Below are positions 52,010 to 62,536 of a stretch of DNA of 64,000 bases, one piece after another. Made by a program: the position numbers and the translations under genes. Under the pieces are notes generated by a model. It did not search any database. It was given only the letters and a program-made list of their open reading frames with translations, and was not told the origin of the DNA. Each line of letters opens with the position of its first letter. Position 1 is the first letter of the stretch. The stretch covers positions 1,240,001 to 1,304,000 of the forward strand of contig CAJZBQ010000018.1 in the NCBI GenBank assembly GCA_914767885.1. The letters run 5' to 3'. This DNA comes from Blepharisma stoltei (lineage: Eukaryota > Ciliophora > Heterotrichea > Heterotrichida > Blepharismidae).

Positions 52010-52585
52010 TTATATAGGCTTAAGCTTAAAATTTTTGAATTCAATATCAAACCCTGTTTCTGAGTCTGGAGCGGCACACATTATCCCTACCTGAAAATTA
52101 TCAGAATCGCTTAAAAACCCAACCCGGTACATACTGAATTTTTCCCCATCAAGAGAATAAAAGATTTCAAAGGATTTTTCTTTCATGACAAGCTTAAAAT
52201 GCACTGTCTGTCTAGCATCGAAATTATTCAAATTGATCACTGACCAATCTGAGTAATCTCTTGTGACTACAGCGCTGATATTTGCAATATTATTTACGTA
52301 CTCAATGCCTGCTTTGACCCAATACTCAGGGCTTTGCCTAATCATTAGCCCTCCTTGGTCATATAATGATGCATATTTTCCTTCAACTGATACGGACATC
52401 TCAAAATTCCCTGTAGCATTACAGTATAAAAAATGACCATTGTCTCGAATAAAGCCATAATGCGTTTTTCTTCAATAGTCTGTGCGTGGGTCTGCATGGA
52501 CTCTTAAGCTGGAAATTGACATAATGCAGCCTTCTTCTTGAGAATAGTCTATTTCAGACGATAAGGGTGGATTAAACCATTCCAT
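52010..52585 (-). CDS. DUF1349-like (concanavalin-type fold) protein
   Basis: 191 aa, single exon. It resembles the DUF1349 / regulation-of-enolase-1 family: an N-terminal MEWFNPPLSS, DARTDYWRKTHYGFIRDNGH-like strand (Trp by TGA), NFEMSVSVEGKYASLYDQGG, MIRQSPEYWVKAGIEYV, SAVVTRDYSDWSV, FEIFYSLDGEKFSMYRVGF and VGIMCAAPDSETGFDIEFKN. This order of beta strands (G-L-M-I/R, W-V-K-A-G-I-E, C-A-A-P) is typical of the family. The function of eukaryotic members is poorly known; carbohydrate binding is possible. It ends in TAG/TAA directly after KLKPI. Confidence 0.75.
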
Positions 52586-52623
52586 TTTATGTGATAAATA
52601 TATGAAGAAATGATTCTAAGTTA

Positions 52624-54690
52624 TTAAAGCTTTTCGATTTCTTCAAGGCTAATTGCTCTAACTTCGCTAGCTGGAAGAGGGGCTTGGTATCCTGGACTCT
52701 TTGTGTCAGGAACATCTTTGGTGAGAGTGATCTCAAAGCCATCAATAGTTCTCTCTTTGACTACCTCATCAAGACCTGGCTCATTTGGAGTGAAAACATC
52801 TTTAACGTTTCTCTTGCTAATCTTGTTGACTTGGTGAAGTCCTGCTTCGTATCTCTTAATCTCTTCAACAACTTTGACTGCTCTTGGGAGTGCAAGTCCG
52901 CTGGCTTTGATCACAATTGTCCTCAAGTTATGAAATTTATGATAACTCCCCCCCCCCTCCGTGAGCGAACAAAACCATTAGAAAAATCGCCATTTTTTGA
53001 CCAAAAAACCCACCCTCCGTGAGTGAACAAAAATTTTTTTAATAGAAAAAATTTTAATGGAAAAAAATTTTGATATATAAGTGATAATTAGTATAATGAA
53101 ATCTAGAGCTAATTCTGTTTAATTTTAAACAAATTGCGTTTTAAAACATAAATTTTGCAAATTAAATTAATATTTGCTTCCCAATTTTTGCAAATTAGGA
53201 TTTTTTTAAATTTCGAAAAAAATATTTTTTTATAAAATTTATATATAATTTTTTTTTAAAAAAAAAAATTAACCCCCCTCCGTGAGCGAACAAAAATTTT
53301 TTGTTCGCTCACGGAGGGGGGGGGGGAGTAAGTAAATATTTTCAGAAAAAAAGTATTGATAATGTTATAGTGAGAAGAAAAAATATATCTTTTCTAAGGA
53401 GTAGTAAAGCTTCTCTGATGAAAAGATTAGGGTGAGCTCTTGCGTTAACGAAAATTTCATTTGCGGCTCTTGTTGATTCTTCTGGTTTCCTAGGAGCTCT
53501 GGTGTATTTTTCCATTTCAGGTGCTCTTCTTCTATCTCTAGATTCTTAGTAATATGGCGTATTCTGATAGGCCCGTGGTGAACTGTTAGTTGACTCAGGC
53601 TCAGGAAGGTGTCCTGAGTAGGATTTTTGATGCATCATGGTACTTAGGAGTACCTTTTTTCCCCGTCCACTTCCGATCGAATGATGCAATGCCTTGACAT
53701 ACTTCTCTAGGCAAGGATAATACGATGATTTATATTTATATGAGTTTGGGGAGAAGAAACACCTACCTATTATATACGGTCCCACCCAAGCTGTAGAGGA
53801 GCTTACATACGCTGACAAGGTCCATGTCTAGCTAGATGAGAGCCCCAAAAGACAATCCTACGCTACCATTTTTTGGAGGCTAGGGTTTGAAATGGGCTAG
53901 GTGGAGTTAGTGCTTAACTTTACAAGCGTGAATCTAATTTTGACGAAGGGAGTTCCTGAAATAATGAACTGTTTATACCTCGCCCAAACTTAATCTATTC
54001 CAGTCTATCTCTAGGCTTGTAGTCACCTTTTTGGCCAGTTGGTCTATTTCCGGAGGACGAAACATTTCCACGTGGTCTTCTTCCCTGAGATCTTCCTCTT
54101 GGTCTTTCGCTTGAGTGCCCTTCTTTGGTTTCTTCTGCATCCCTAGTCCTTGGTTCTCTTTTGTTTTGGTATGGTCTGCTTTCAGTCCTGCCTTCTTGTC
54201 TGCCTTCATATCTGCTTTCGTATCTGCCTTCAGTTCTACCAGTGCTTCCACCTCTAGACTGTCTGCCACCTCTTCTATTTCCTCTTCTGCCACCTCTGCT
54301 ACCTCTTGGTCTGGTTGCGCCTTCCTCGTCTGTTCTCCATTCTGGCTTTGGTGGAGCTTGTTTGAGTTCACTGAGGCTTTTTTCTTGGACTTCTGAATCT
54401 GGGATTGGGCCTTGGTAGCCTTTATCCTTGGAGTCAAGAGGGCTCAAGCTTAACAAGAAAGTGACTCTGGTCTTGTTGGTTCCTTCAACGCGCTCAAATG
54501 TGTTGATTTGGTGAATTCCTTTGACGCGGTGCTTGATGAGTTCTACTAAGTTTAGAGCTTGAGGAATAGCTGAATTAATTGCAGTAATTTTAGCTTTTCC
54601 TGTCTCTTCCAAAAGAGTGGCCACTTCAGTAATGTGTTTTGATAAGCCTTGGGTGCTTGAAATCGAAACCTCGTCTTTTGGTGTGGCCAT
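52624..54690 (-). CDS. Tandem Alba-domain protein with RGG linker
   Basis: 381 aa after removal of two IESs (53535-54007 and 52940-53387). N-terminal Alba domain (VSISSTQGLSKHITEVATLL ... AIPQALNLVELIKHRVKGIH), then an Arg/Gly-rich linker (GGRRGNRRGGRQSRGG, GRYESRYEGRQEGR) typical of RNA-binding RGG regions, then a second Alba domain (NEIFVNARAHPNLFIREALL ... IVIKASGLALPRAVKVVEEI). Both domains have the same kind of tail (GYQGPIPDSEV / GYQAPLPASEV). The IESs lie in the linker and inside the second domain. Alba proteins bind RNA or nucleic acid. A single-domain Alba gene lies at 62537-62863. It ends in TAA. Confidence 0.8.
52940..53387. mobile_element. IES in second Alba domain: short IES carrying a nested MITE
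   Basis: TA at 52938-52939 and 53386-53387; the join gives LLLLRKDKFHNLRTIVIKAS. Subtracting the 386-bp MITE leaves about 62 bp of AT-rich sequence, the size of a short IES, so the MITE appears to have inserted into an older IES. Confidence 0.75.
52945..53330. mobile_element. 386-bp MITE, type 1 TIR (young copy)
   Basis: TA at 52943-52944 and 53329-53330. C/G-tract ends with CTCCGTGAGCGAACAAA, inner repeat copy near 53012, right-end hairpin around 53275-53325. Same length as the copy in GPN3 (25389-25774) and nearly identical by eye. Confidence 0.92.
53535..54007. mobile_element. GC-rich IES with 11-bp direct repeats
   Basis: 473 bp. On the minus strand the flanks share CTAGAGATAGA with TA inside; the join gives GDYKPRDRRRAPEMEKY in frame. 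No TIRs. Without excision the first Alba half would end in TAG right after KPRDRLE. Confidence 0.8.
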
Positions 54691-55557
54691 TTAATATTAT
54701 GAGCCATTAAAAAGAGAAAATTGATGCTTAGAAAATATTTGAGAAATATTAAAATTAAATATTAGAATTTGTTTTTATGTTCGGAAAAATATTGCTTTTA
54801 TAAAACTTTTGTTTTAAAAGATAGAATGCAGAAATAAATTTTTTTGATAGATAAATAAATCTCTTACCTTTTTAAGCAAGGCTCTAATCCATTAAGCCGA
54901 ATTCTCTGTTTATTTGCTTAGTAGACTTGAGATCTATTCATCTAATATTTTGACAGATATTAATATGATTTCAAAAACTGTTCAAGGAAGTAATTGTATG
55001 ATATAATCATTCAAAATACAGTCAGATATGGAGGTCTTTATTTAAAGCTATAATTTCAAATTTCAAAGCAAGCTTACAAAGATAATTATTTTATGATGAT
55101 TTTTTTATGTATTTAAAATTCAAAAACAGAAATAAAACCATTTGGATGCACCAGCTCAAAACTATGAAATTCAACCATTCTCATAAGCTTTGTAGAATGT
55201 ATTATAATCGAAAAGTTATTTCATAATAAAGAGCAATTAAGAGGGTAAGTCTTTAAGTTTGATTTTCTATTATAGTCATTGAAGCAAATTATCCAATATT
55301 CAAAATAATCTTCTTTTAGCCAATTATTTATTCGGTGCTGCTTTAAAAGCAAAATTAAAATGAATATTATTTTAATTTTCAATTAGTGGTCCGCTTTATC
55401 CATTTTAGCTTCTTGTTTAATATTTTTTAAGTGTTTCAGTTTACTTCAAAATAACTTTGAATTGGTTTTATGGGCTTTTGCTCGCTAAAATTCTAAAGCT
55501 TTTGCTCTCGTTTAAATCAAATATTTAGTCAAAAGTGATAAAATTTTTGAAATAAAT
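54691..55557. other. AT-rich intergenic region
   Basis: Divergent gap of about 870 bp between the tandem-Alba gene and the secreted-protein gene. No gene, RNA or MITE is recognised. Confidence 0.5.
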
Positions 55558-56022
55558 ATGCTAGACAACTTGATTCTTCTAATTTTTTGCTCTTTTCTTA
55601 GTCATATTATGGCTGGAACCATGACCGTTATTAGTGATACATCCGTATATACAATAATCAATTCTCAAACGATCTATGCGACGAATCCAGCAAACTATTC
55701 TTATGCATGGAAAAGTATTGACGGAGCCTCATGAATTTGATACGCTTCTGATAACACCAAAATAGAAGCTGCTTTGTTTATCAAATGCTTTAGTGTCCCA
55801 GGAACTCCGACCTCCTCTAATATTAATATTGGAGCAGACGATAATTTCACGGTCTTCTTGAATGGTCGACTCGTAGGTATGAAATCTTTAACATCATTTT
55901 TTTTAACAGAAATTGATATGCTGTCAAAAACTGTTTATGGGCAAAACTGCCTACATATTATTGTGGAAAACACTGTAGACTATGCAGGGTTAATATTTAA
56001 AGCTACAATATCTTATCAATAA
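55558..56022 (+). CDS. Putative small secreted beta-sandwich protein
   Basis: 154 aa, single exon. A hydrophobic N-terminal signal peptide (MLDNLILLIFCSFLSHIMAG) is followed by a soluble domain with ASWIWYASDN (two TGA Trp), IEAALFIKCFSVPG, NINIGADDNFTVFLNGRLVG and CLHIIVENTVDYAGLIFKAT. The strand-loop pattern D-N-F-T-V-F-L-N-G with N-x-x-x-x-A-G-L-I resembles galactose-binding-like or PA14-type beta-sandwich modules found in secreted and surface lectins. The identity is inferred from pattern only. It ends in TAA. Confidence 0.6.
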
Positions 56023-56772
56023 ATCATATTTTTAAAAAATTAATTAATAAATAGTAAAATATCAGCTATATGCTAAATTTTTCTTATTCCTCTATTATAA
56101 ATTTCTTTATGATTATGCAAATATTAATGTTTTTATGAGATTAAAAGTAATTAAACTAAAAATATTGATGAGAATTGCCAAAGTTTCATTAGATTTTTTA
56201 TCCAGCTTCTTTCATTTTGGGCGTTTATCTTGAATTGAGTCATTTGCTAAATTGACAAATACTAAATCCGCCTAGTGTGATTTCAGAGCCCCATCCGAAA
56301 ATCTAAACGCTAAAAACAACCATAGAATACATTTTTGTCATTGAAGCTAGAAGGTTTAGGGGATCGTGCTTTTTTATCAGATAAAACCTGCGTATTCGAT
56401 ACCATCATATGATGGAAATATATTGGCTGCAAAACAATCTTTGAGAATAGTCACAATCTAAGCTGATCTAAATTAACTTCATTTCAATTCTCTATAAATA
56501 TTTTTACTAAAATGGATATTAATTAAATTTAGAATCTAGCACTCTTTAATTGCTTTATACCTTAACCAAGTTCACTGACTAATAAATATGCATACCATCT
56601 CAACCATAATAATTATTTCTTCAAAAATAACAATTAAATTGTTTTACTAACCCTTAAAACAGAAACCCATCCAAGTCTCTTCTAATCTATCGTTATAATC
56701 ATTATCATAATCTAAATCTGATAAGATTTCCAAATTTTGAAATAATCCATTAGATTAATTCATAACTACATT
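56023..56772. other. AT-rich intergenic region
   Basis: 750 bp between two plus-strand genes. I see no gene, hairpin element or RNA in it. Confidence 0.5.
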
Positions 56773-58776
56773 ATGGGAACTGCATCCTCATTAGTACAAA
56801 ACACACAAACCCCTATTCAATTCAAAAAAGGCCGAATTCTACTCATAGCTCCTGATAATCGGCTGTCAAAAATCGGAATTTATTTTGTCCACATCGTAAA
56901 TACAGCGAAAATGATAGAGCTTGTAGACGAGTGAGAAGACTTATTAAATCGTTATAAGCATTCAGCAAACGCAATTGAGTCTTTATTAGACGACTTCCAG
57001 AAGGGTCCTAAATTAAGAAAACTCATTCAGAAAGGAACGCCGTCAAAGTTCAGGTGGGAAACATGGAAAGCTCTTTTAAAAGCAGGGAAAAAAGTAGATT
57101 CAGAAAAATATATTAATCTTCCGATTGCTGGAGATCCTCACATTTCAGTGATTAGAAAAGATGTAGACAGAGCTTTCCCTCAACATCCTTACTTTGACCG
57201 ATCAAAACATGGTTACTACGGCCAAACAGCTTTATATCGAATCCTCGGGAAATTTGCTGAAGATAAAAAAGACATCGGATATTGCCAGGGGATGAATTAT
57301 GTAGCAGGATTTTTATTAATGGTTTCAGGCGGGCTTGAAGCAGAAGTTTATTACTTCTTAGAAGCCTTATGCAAAAATTTTCATTATTGGGGATTTGTTT
57401 GTGAAGAAATGCCACTAATAAAACAATATTTATGGGTCTTTGATAAGCTTTTTAAGGTGAAAAACAGCAAACTTTATGAGCATTTCAAACAGCAAGATGT
57501 TTTAAATGATATGTGAGTGTTTAAATGGTTTTTAACCTTTTATACTGCTGTTTTGCCTAAAGAAACTGTTGTACTTTTATGGGACTGACTCCTTGTAGAT
57601 GGGTTGAGAGTATTATTTAAGGTAGCGTTTGCAATTTTAGAGATGCTTGAAGAAAAGTTACTAAGTATTGATGGCTCAGAAATTTTGATTATGCTGAGCA
57701 ATATTGGAGATTATATTCCTACATGTAAAGAGTTTATTAAAATAGCGAAAAAAACTTCTGTGAATAAAAGTAAATATTATGATTTGATAGAGGCATACAA
57801 GCAAAAGAAAAAAATAAAAAAGCACCCTTACACTTAATTAACTTATATGAAAGCCCGGCCGTAATTCCCGAAGGACTACCTCTACCCTTAATGCTTCTCT
57901 CGGTTGCTCACAACCAATCGTAGCATGACCTTTAAAAAGTTGCTCCTACCGGACGAGGATGTGCACTCGCTACCTGTAGTTGGATGAGTTGCTCCACCTT
58001 GCAGTACGTCAGCTCCGAAAATTCGAAAAGCAAATTTTCTCGGCTAAAATGGAAATCCAAAGCCTGGGACGTAAAGCCCAGTTTCACGCTAGGGAGTTGC
58101 CCGATGGGCCTAGTGGAGTGCTTGGCTTTGCTGAGCTTCCCCTTTCCAACCTTGATTCCCATTTCACCTGAGGCAAAAACCTGTACCAGAATGAGCTGTG
58201 GTCAACCTATCCGATATTGAGCTCAACCACGCCAAGTAAAAACCTAGCAGGATATACTTCACCGAGCGCCAATTTCCCTTCTGCAAAGTCCACGCTGCCT
58301 TTCGGGCTCGCGGCTACAAGTGTTGAGAAAAAGGGCTGATTCGATATAGCCATTTTAATGTATATATAAAAAGTCACCCAGAAACCATTACTATTATTGA
58401 GGAACCTGGACATCTTGAAAATGAGGTGCCTAATATTTCTAGAGCTGATATAAAGGAAGCGAATAGACCAGCGGCACTTGAAATCAAAGATAATACACCA
58501 AAGGAACCAGATCTTTTATTATCACCACAAAGAATTCAGCAAGAAATCACAGAAGATTTGACAGGATTCCCATTCAAATCAATAAAAACAGCTAAGAATA
58601 ACTATACTTACACGCCTAAATATGAGCCAAAGCGTGATTCGTTTCACGAATCTTGAACAGATGTAAATACACGAATAAATGAAGATAGCCATCTGTATAC
58701 ATCTGATGAAGATTTCGATGCTGAGGCTCTTTTAGATCAATTTCTCAATCACAGCAACTGGGGGAGTTTTGAGTAA
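56773..58776 (+). CDS. TBC-domain Rab GTPase-activating protein
   Basis: 483 aa after removal of a 552-bp IES (57817-58368). The TBC domain spans residues about 80-330: KGTPSKFRWETWKALL, the arginine-finger motif IRKDVDRAFPQHPYF, GQTALYRILGKFAEDKKDIG, the glutamine-finger motif YCQGMNYVAGFLL, and WDWLLVDGLRVLFKVAFAIL. TGA codes Trp at several points (DEWEDLL, NDMWVFKW, WDWLLV). It stimulates GTP hydrolysis by Rab proteins in membrane traffic. The IES follows the TBC domain; the join gives KKIKKHPETITIIEEPGHL, then a Ser/Asp-rich tail. It ends in TAA. Confidence 0.9.
57817..58368. mobile_element. GC-rich IES with imperfect 13-bp direct repeats
   Basis: 552 bp, the most GC-rich stretch in the right half of the window. 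Flanks TAAAAAAGCACCC and TAAAAAGTCACCC (two mismatches), with TA at the start of each. No TIRs. Contains stops in frame. Confidence 0.75.
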
Positions 58777-59055
58777 AAATATAGATAATGCTCATTTTAT
58801 TTTACAACTTTATAAGAATAGCTATTATTCCATATTAATTGAATATAAAATTCAAAATTTTTTGTGTTTTATTTGCATGCATTTTCTAAAATAGTTTATT
58901 TATTCGTCAATTAAATTATAAATAAAAAATTTACAATTTTCATTCATATCAAGAAATTCCAGGATCTATTTTATAGTTCTGATAAAAATTCATACTCAAA
59001 TAAAATCACTACAGATTTTTCAGCTCATAATGGAACCTCTTTCTATTGCATAAAT

Positions 59056-60243
59056 ATGAAAATTGATTTTTGCTTAAGCAGCATCTATGTGTCCTCAGCA
59101 CTGGTAACAATGACTTATACAATTATTTCCCCTTTCTACCCTCTAATCGCTGAAGATAAAGGAATGCAAAAATGAATGATTGGAGTTATTTTTATGGCAA
59201 TGCCAGCATGTGCTTGCTTAGTCTCTACAAAAATTGGTGACAATATTTCTCTTATTGGTCGCAAAAGTGTTCTAGCATTAGGAATGATTTCTGGAGTATC
59301 TTTTATATAGGCTATATCTCTTGCCATACTAGCTGCAGTTCCTAATTGCTCCCTTACTACATTTACCATTTTAAGTTTGATATCTCGTGCATTTGGAGGT
59401 CTTTCTACAGCAGCTATATATATTGCAAGCTTTTCTGTGATAGTAAACGATTATGAGTCAGCTCGAGATCAATATATATCAGTCCTGAACATTTTTTGTG
59501 GAATTGGATACATTATGGGTTCATGGTTTGGATCGATGCTATATGAATGACTAGGACCTATAGGCTGCTTTTTATTTTCTGCTATTTTGCTTTTAATTCC
59601 AGTGTGGTTTATTTTGCGCTTTGTGGAAAACTCTCATAATATTACACAAGAGAGACATGAAGGAACCTGTTGAAATTTGCTTAAAAAAAGAAACGTGGCT
59701 TTGGACGTAATGGTTGGGCTTTTTACTAATGTGGTGTATAATTTCTTTTTTCCAAGTCTTGGACCTTTTCTAGACGAGGAAGGATATAATGAGATAGAAA
59801 TCGGCTATGTGTTTATGCTATCTACTTTTATTTATACTTTGGCTAGTGCTTTTATAGCATTTTCAATTAAAAGGTTAAATAAACTGTATTTAATGATTTC
59901 AAGTGTAGTATTCGCTGTTATCGGACTGGTAATGATAGGGCCATGGGAAAATCTATTAAAAAACCCATCTGCTTTACCTATATTTGGGATGAGTTTAATT
60001 GCACTTGGAGGGTGCCTTGGGTTTATTATTCCTTTGCCATTTATTCTAGACTCTGCTGAGGAGCTTGGGATCGTTCAGGATCAAGAGATGTACGATGCTT
60101 TGTCAACACTATTCAATTTAATCATCAGCTTCGGAGAAATTATTGGCCCTCTCCTTGCAGGAATGCTAATATCAATCATGGGCTTTGCAAATAGTTGCTC
60201 GGTTCTGAGTATCTTTGGAGCTGCGTTTTTTTATTATATTTAA
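59056..60243 (+). CDS. Major facilitator superfamily transporter (SLC18B1-like)
   Basis: 390 aa after removal of a 15-nt intron (59296-59310). About twelve hydrophobic segments. The first TM reads VTMTYTIISPFYPLIAEDKG and the loop 2-3 motif GDNISLIGRKSVLALG is the MFS signature (G-x-x-x-D/N-x-x-G-R-K/R). The second half starts NVALDVMVGLFTNVVYNFFF and contains LDEEGYNEIEIGYVF and IIPLPFILDSAEELG. The halves and P-F-Y-P / GPLLAG motifs resemble vesicular-amine or polyamine transporter-like SLC18B1 proteins. The substrate is unknown. TGA is Trp in QKWMIG and YEWLGP. It ends in TAA. Confidence 0.82.
59296..59310 (+). other. 15-nt intron with in-frame stop in MFS gene
   Basis: GTATCTTTTATATAG. 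Its length is a multiple of three and it carries a TAG in frame, so only splicing allows full translation (MISGAISLAILAAV). Confidence 0.85.
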
Positions 60244-60500
60244 ATCTAACTTGGGTTTTTTGTAAGTTTTTAGTAATAATGATTTTAAATAAATACTATT
60301 AAGTCATTTATGCATAAAGGAATATATACTACACAGGCAAAAGAAAAGAAAAATCGCCTTTATTATCAAGCAAAGTTTCCCTCACTCAAGACCATCACGA
60401 ACTATCGTATTTCCATGATCCATAGTTTTTTTCCTCATATTATTAAATAATGTGAATTTACTTTGCTAAATCTCCAAAATAGATTTTATAAAATTAATAA

Positions 60501-61166
60501 ATGGACGGCATGGGTATGGGGAAGAATGTGACAAAGAATGTTATGATGGAAATGGTTTTCTCAAGCGAGCATAATTTTGTGATATATTTTGATAGGTAAT
60601 AAACATTCAGCTGGACAGTTGATAATGAATCAAAATATGCAGGCGCAATTATCCTTATATTTTTGGCTTCTATGGGCTTGGAATTATTGCAGTTTCTTCT
60701 TAAGATAGTTTTAGTGTTCCAAAAAAGAGCTTCACAAACGACGCAGAATGTGATTTTGTTTAATTTAGGGTATATTTGTTTATATTTCCTTTGGGTTTCT
60801 TTGGCATATCTGCTTATGCTTGCAGTTATGACGTACAGCACTGGGGTGTTTTGTGGGGTTCAGGTCCAATGATCATGTACTTTTAAAAGTATGCATTTCA
60901 TCGAAAAATTTTTAAATCGTGGACTATTTGGCTGGAATTTAACGGTTTTTTCGGTCAAATGTCTCATTATCAAAAATGAATGAACAAATTTTCCCTAGAA
61001 AATGTCGCACGATCAAAAATACAGGTCATTTGACATGGAGCCGTTTTGTGCAATCATCACTGGGATCACTTTTGGTCACTTTTTGCTAAAAATAATAGAG
61101 CCAACGACTCCTTTGGCCAATGAAAGTTTATCACAAGAACTGGTGGTGAAAAATCCATGCTGTTAA
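60501..61166 (+). CDS. CTR-type copper transporter, copy 1
   Basis: 151 aa after removal of a 15-nt intron (60596-60610) and a 195-bp insert (60856-61050). A Met-rich N-terminus (MDGMGMGKNV...MMEM) is followed by three membrane segments: AGAIILIFLASMGLELLQFL; LFNLGYICLYFLWVSLAYLL with the Cu-selectivity MxxxM motif MLAVM; and GVFCAIITGITFGHFL with GxxxG. The protein ends NPCC, the metal-binding Cys tail. It imports Cu(I) as a trimer. It is a tandem paralogue of the next gene, with identical coding length. It ends in TAA. Confidence 0.88.
60596..60610 (+). other. 15-nt intron in CTR copy 1
   Basis: GTAATAAACATTCAG, phase 2 after FDS. Same position as in copy 2. Confidence 0.85.
60856..61050. 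mobile_element. 195-bp insert with 8-bp direct repeats, no TA, weak TIRs
   Basis: GTTTTGTG at 60848-60855 and 61043-61050. Joining gives TGVFCAIITGITFGH, as in the uninterrupted paralogue (TGVFCAVTTGITFGH). No TA-to-TA join gives this. The ends are imperfect inverted repeats over about 25 bp (GGGTTCAGGTCCAATGATC / GGCTCCATGTCAAATGACC). Confidence 0.82.
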
Positions 61167-61313
61167 GGCTAAGATGGCTAAATAAAAATCGCTAAGTCGT
61201 TTAAACTAATTATTTTTAGGCAATATTTTGCCGCTGAGCAAGCATAGCAATCTTACAAATCTTTTAAAGGGAAATAATAAATTTTAATATGTGGCTATTA
61301 AAGTAATTATCAA

Positions 61314-61784
61314 ATGGTAGATATGGACATGAACGTGACTATGACAATCAATGTCAATATGCCTTATACCTTCTATAGTAATCACGATTTTAAACTTTAC
61401 TTTGACAGGTAAAAGATATTCAGTTGGCATGTTGATAATGACACGAAGTATCAAGGAGCAATTGCTGCTTTATTTTTTGCATCAATAGCTTTGGAGCTCT
61501 TCTGCTTTCTTTGTAAACTCTTTATGGCATTTCGAAAAAGAGTCCCTAAAACAATGATATATCTGGCTGCGTTTTATTTAGGATATGGATGCTTATATTT
61601 TCTTTGGGTTGGACTTGCATATCTTTTGATGCTCGCCGTAATGACTTATAGCACTGGAGTATTTTGTGCAGTCACCACCGGAATAACTTTTGGCCATGTT
61701 GTGTTCAGAATGATTGAGATGAACACTCCTTTAATAAGTAAAAGTGTGGATCAAACGCTATCGATAAAAAATCCATGCTGTTAA
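61314..61784 (+). CDS. CTR-type copper transporter, copy 2
   Basis: 151 aa after removal of a 15-nt intron (61409-61423). Met-rich start (MVDMDMNVTMTINVNM), then the same three membrane segments as copy 1 with MLAVM, GITFGH and the C-terminal NPCC. It has no insertion, so it provides an internal reference for the IES in copy 1. The start could be the first ATG (61314) or the in-frame ATG at 61323. It ends in TAA. Confidence 0.88.
61409..61423 (+). other. 15-nt intron in CTR copy 2
   Basis: GTAAAAGATATTCAG, phase 2, at the same codon as in copy 1. Confidence 0.85.
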
Positions 61785-61838
61785 AAAGGTAGAAAATAAA
61801 TAATTCTATTAGATTTCAAGTAATTAAATCAAAATTTC

Positions 61839-62063
61839 ATGCTTAAAGCAATTCATTTGAGCAGACATCTTTGAATGAGAAGCAAATGGTTCAGTAAATT
61901 TTTAAACTGGACAAGTAGGAAAAAATATTTCCAGTTTTTAAAGTTTGGCAATCTTGAATACATTTTGAGCAAATCAAGCAGTTTATTTGACAAAATTTAT
62001 TATTCCTTGAGGGAAATCATAAATAAAAAATTTTCTTTTAATTTCGAAAAAAAAACCCTTTAA
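61839..62063 (+). CDS. Possible small protein (74 aa)
   Basis: ATG-to-TAA frame open through one TGA (RHLWMRSKW). Basic, with hydrophobic helices (WFSKFLNWTSRKKYFQFLKF). No homologue is recognised; it may be fortuitous in this AT-rich stretch. Confidence 0.3.
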
Positions 62064-62163
62064 TTAAAATATAACTAGAGTGCTAGCTTATTTAGTTATA
62101 AGCCTTAAAACTCAATAAAATTATTTCATCAAGATAAATAATTTACAAATCTGTAAAATTATA

Positions 62164-62493
62164 ACTCGCCCTTTAAATTGGAACAAAATATCATTAAATT
62201 TTTATTTTAACCCACTTTAAATGGAGCAAAATGATTTTTTTCAATAGAAAAATTTTATAAGTAAAATACTAATTTTAAATAAAATTATGTTTGATCTAAT
62301 AATGAAAAATGAAATTATAATATTATTTAAACAGTTTCACAGTGAATTTATTAACTTTCTTAATTAATTATTATAAAATAAATTAAAATCCTAAAATATT
62401 ACGTTCAATTTTTTGCTTTTTAATTTTTTTTCATATTTTATTTTATAAAAAAAAATTAAATTGGACAGATTTTTCTTCCAATTTAAAGGAGTA
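62164..62493. mobile_element. MITE, type 2 TIR, intergenic, degenerate
   Basis: About 330 bp, with CTCGCCCTTTAAATTGGAAC at the left (plus a second diverged copy near 62215) and TTCCAATTTAAAGGAGTA at the right. TA at both outer ends (62162-62163, 62492-62493). Lacks long C tracts, so probably old. Confidence 0.7.
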
Positions 62494-62536
62494 ATAAAAA
62501 TTTTAATTCTGATTTAAGTATAAGTTAACTTAAAGC

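Noticed and set aside
53546..53818. Separate small gene upstream of the second Alba domain
   Set aside because: It lies inside the GC-rich IES between the two 11-bp repeats, ends in TAA just before the junction, and has no family resemblance.
53973..54437. Second long frame overlapping the RGG region
   Set aside because: It is the +1 shadow of an Arg/Gly-rich repetitive sequence; codon logic and the Alba domain support the other frame.
57840..58370. GC-rich islands as bacterial horizontal transfer or RNA genes (tRNA, rRNA)
   Set aside because: No open frames, no cloverleaf or rRNA motif found by eye. They interrupt genes and are bounded by direct repeats, so an IES origin explains them better.
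59308..59310. In-frame TAG in the MFS transporter as evidence for a pseudogene or stop readthrough
   Set aside because: The TAG is the end of a 15-nt GTA...TAG intron; removal keeps the frame.
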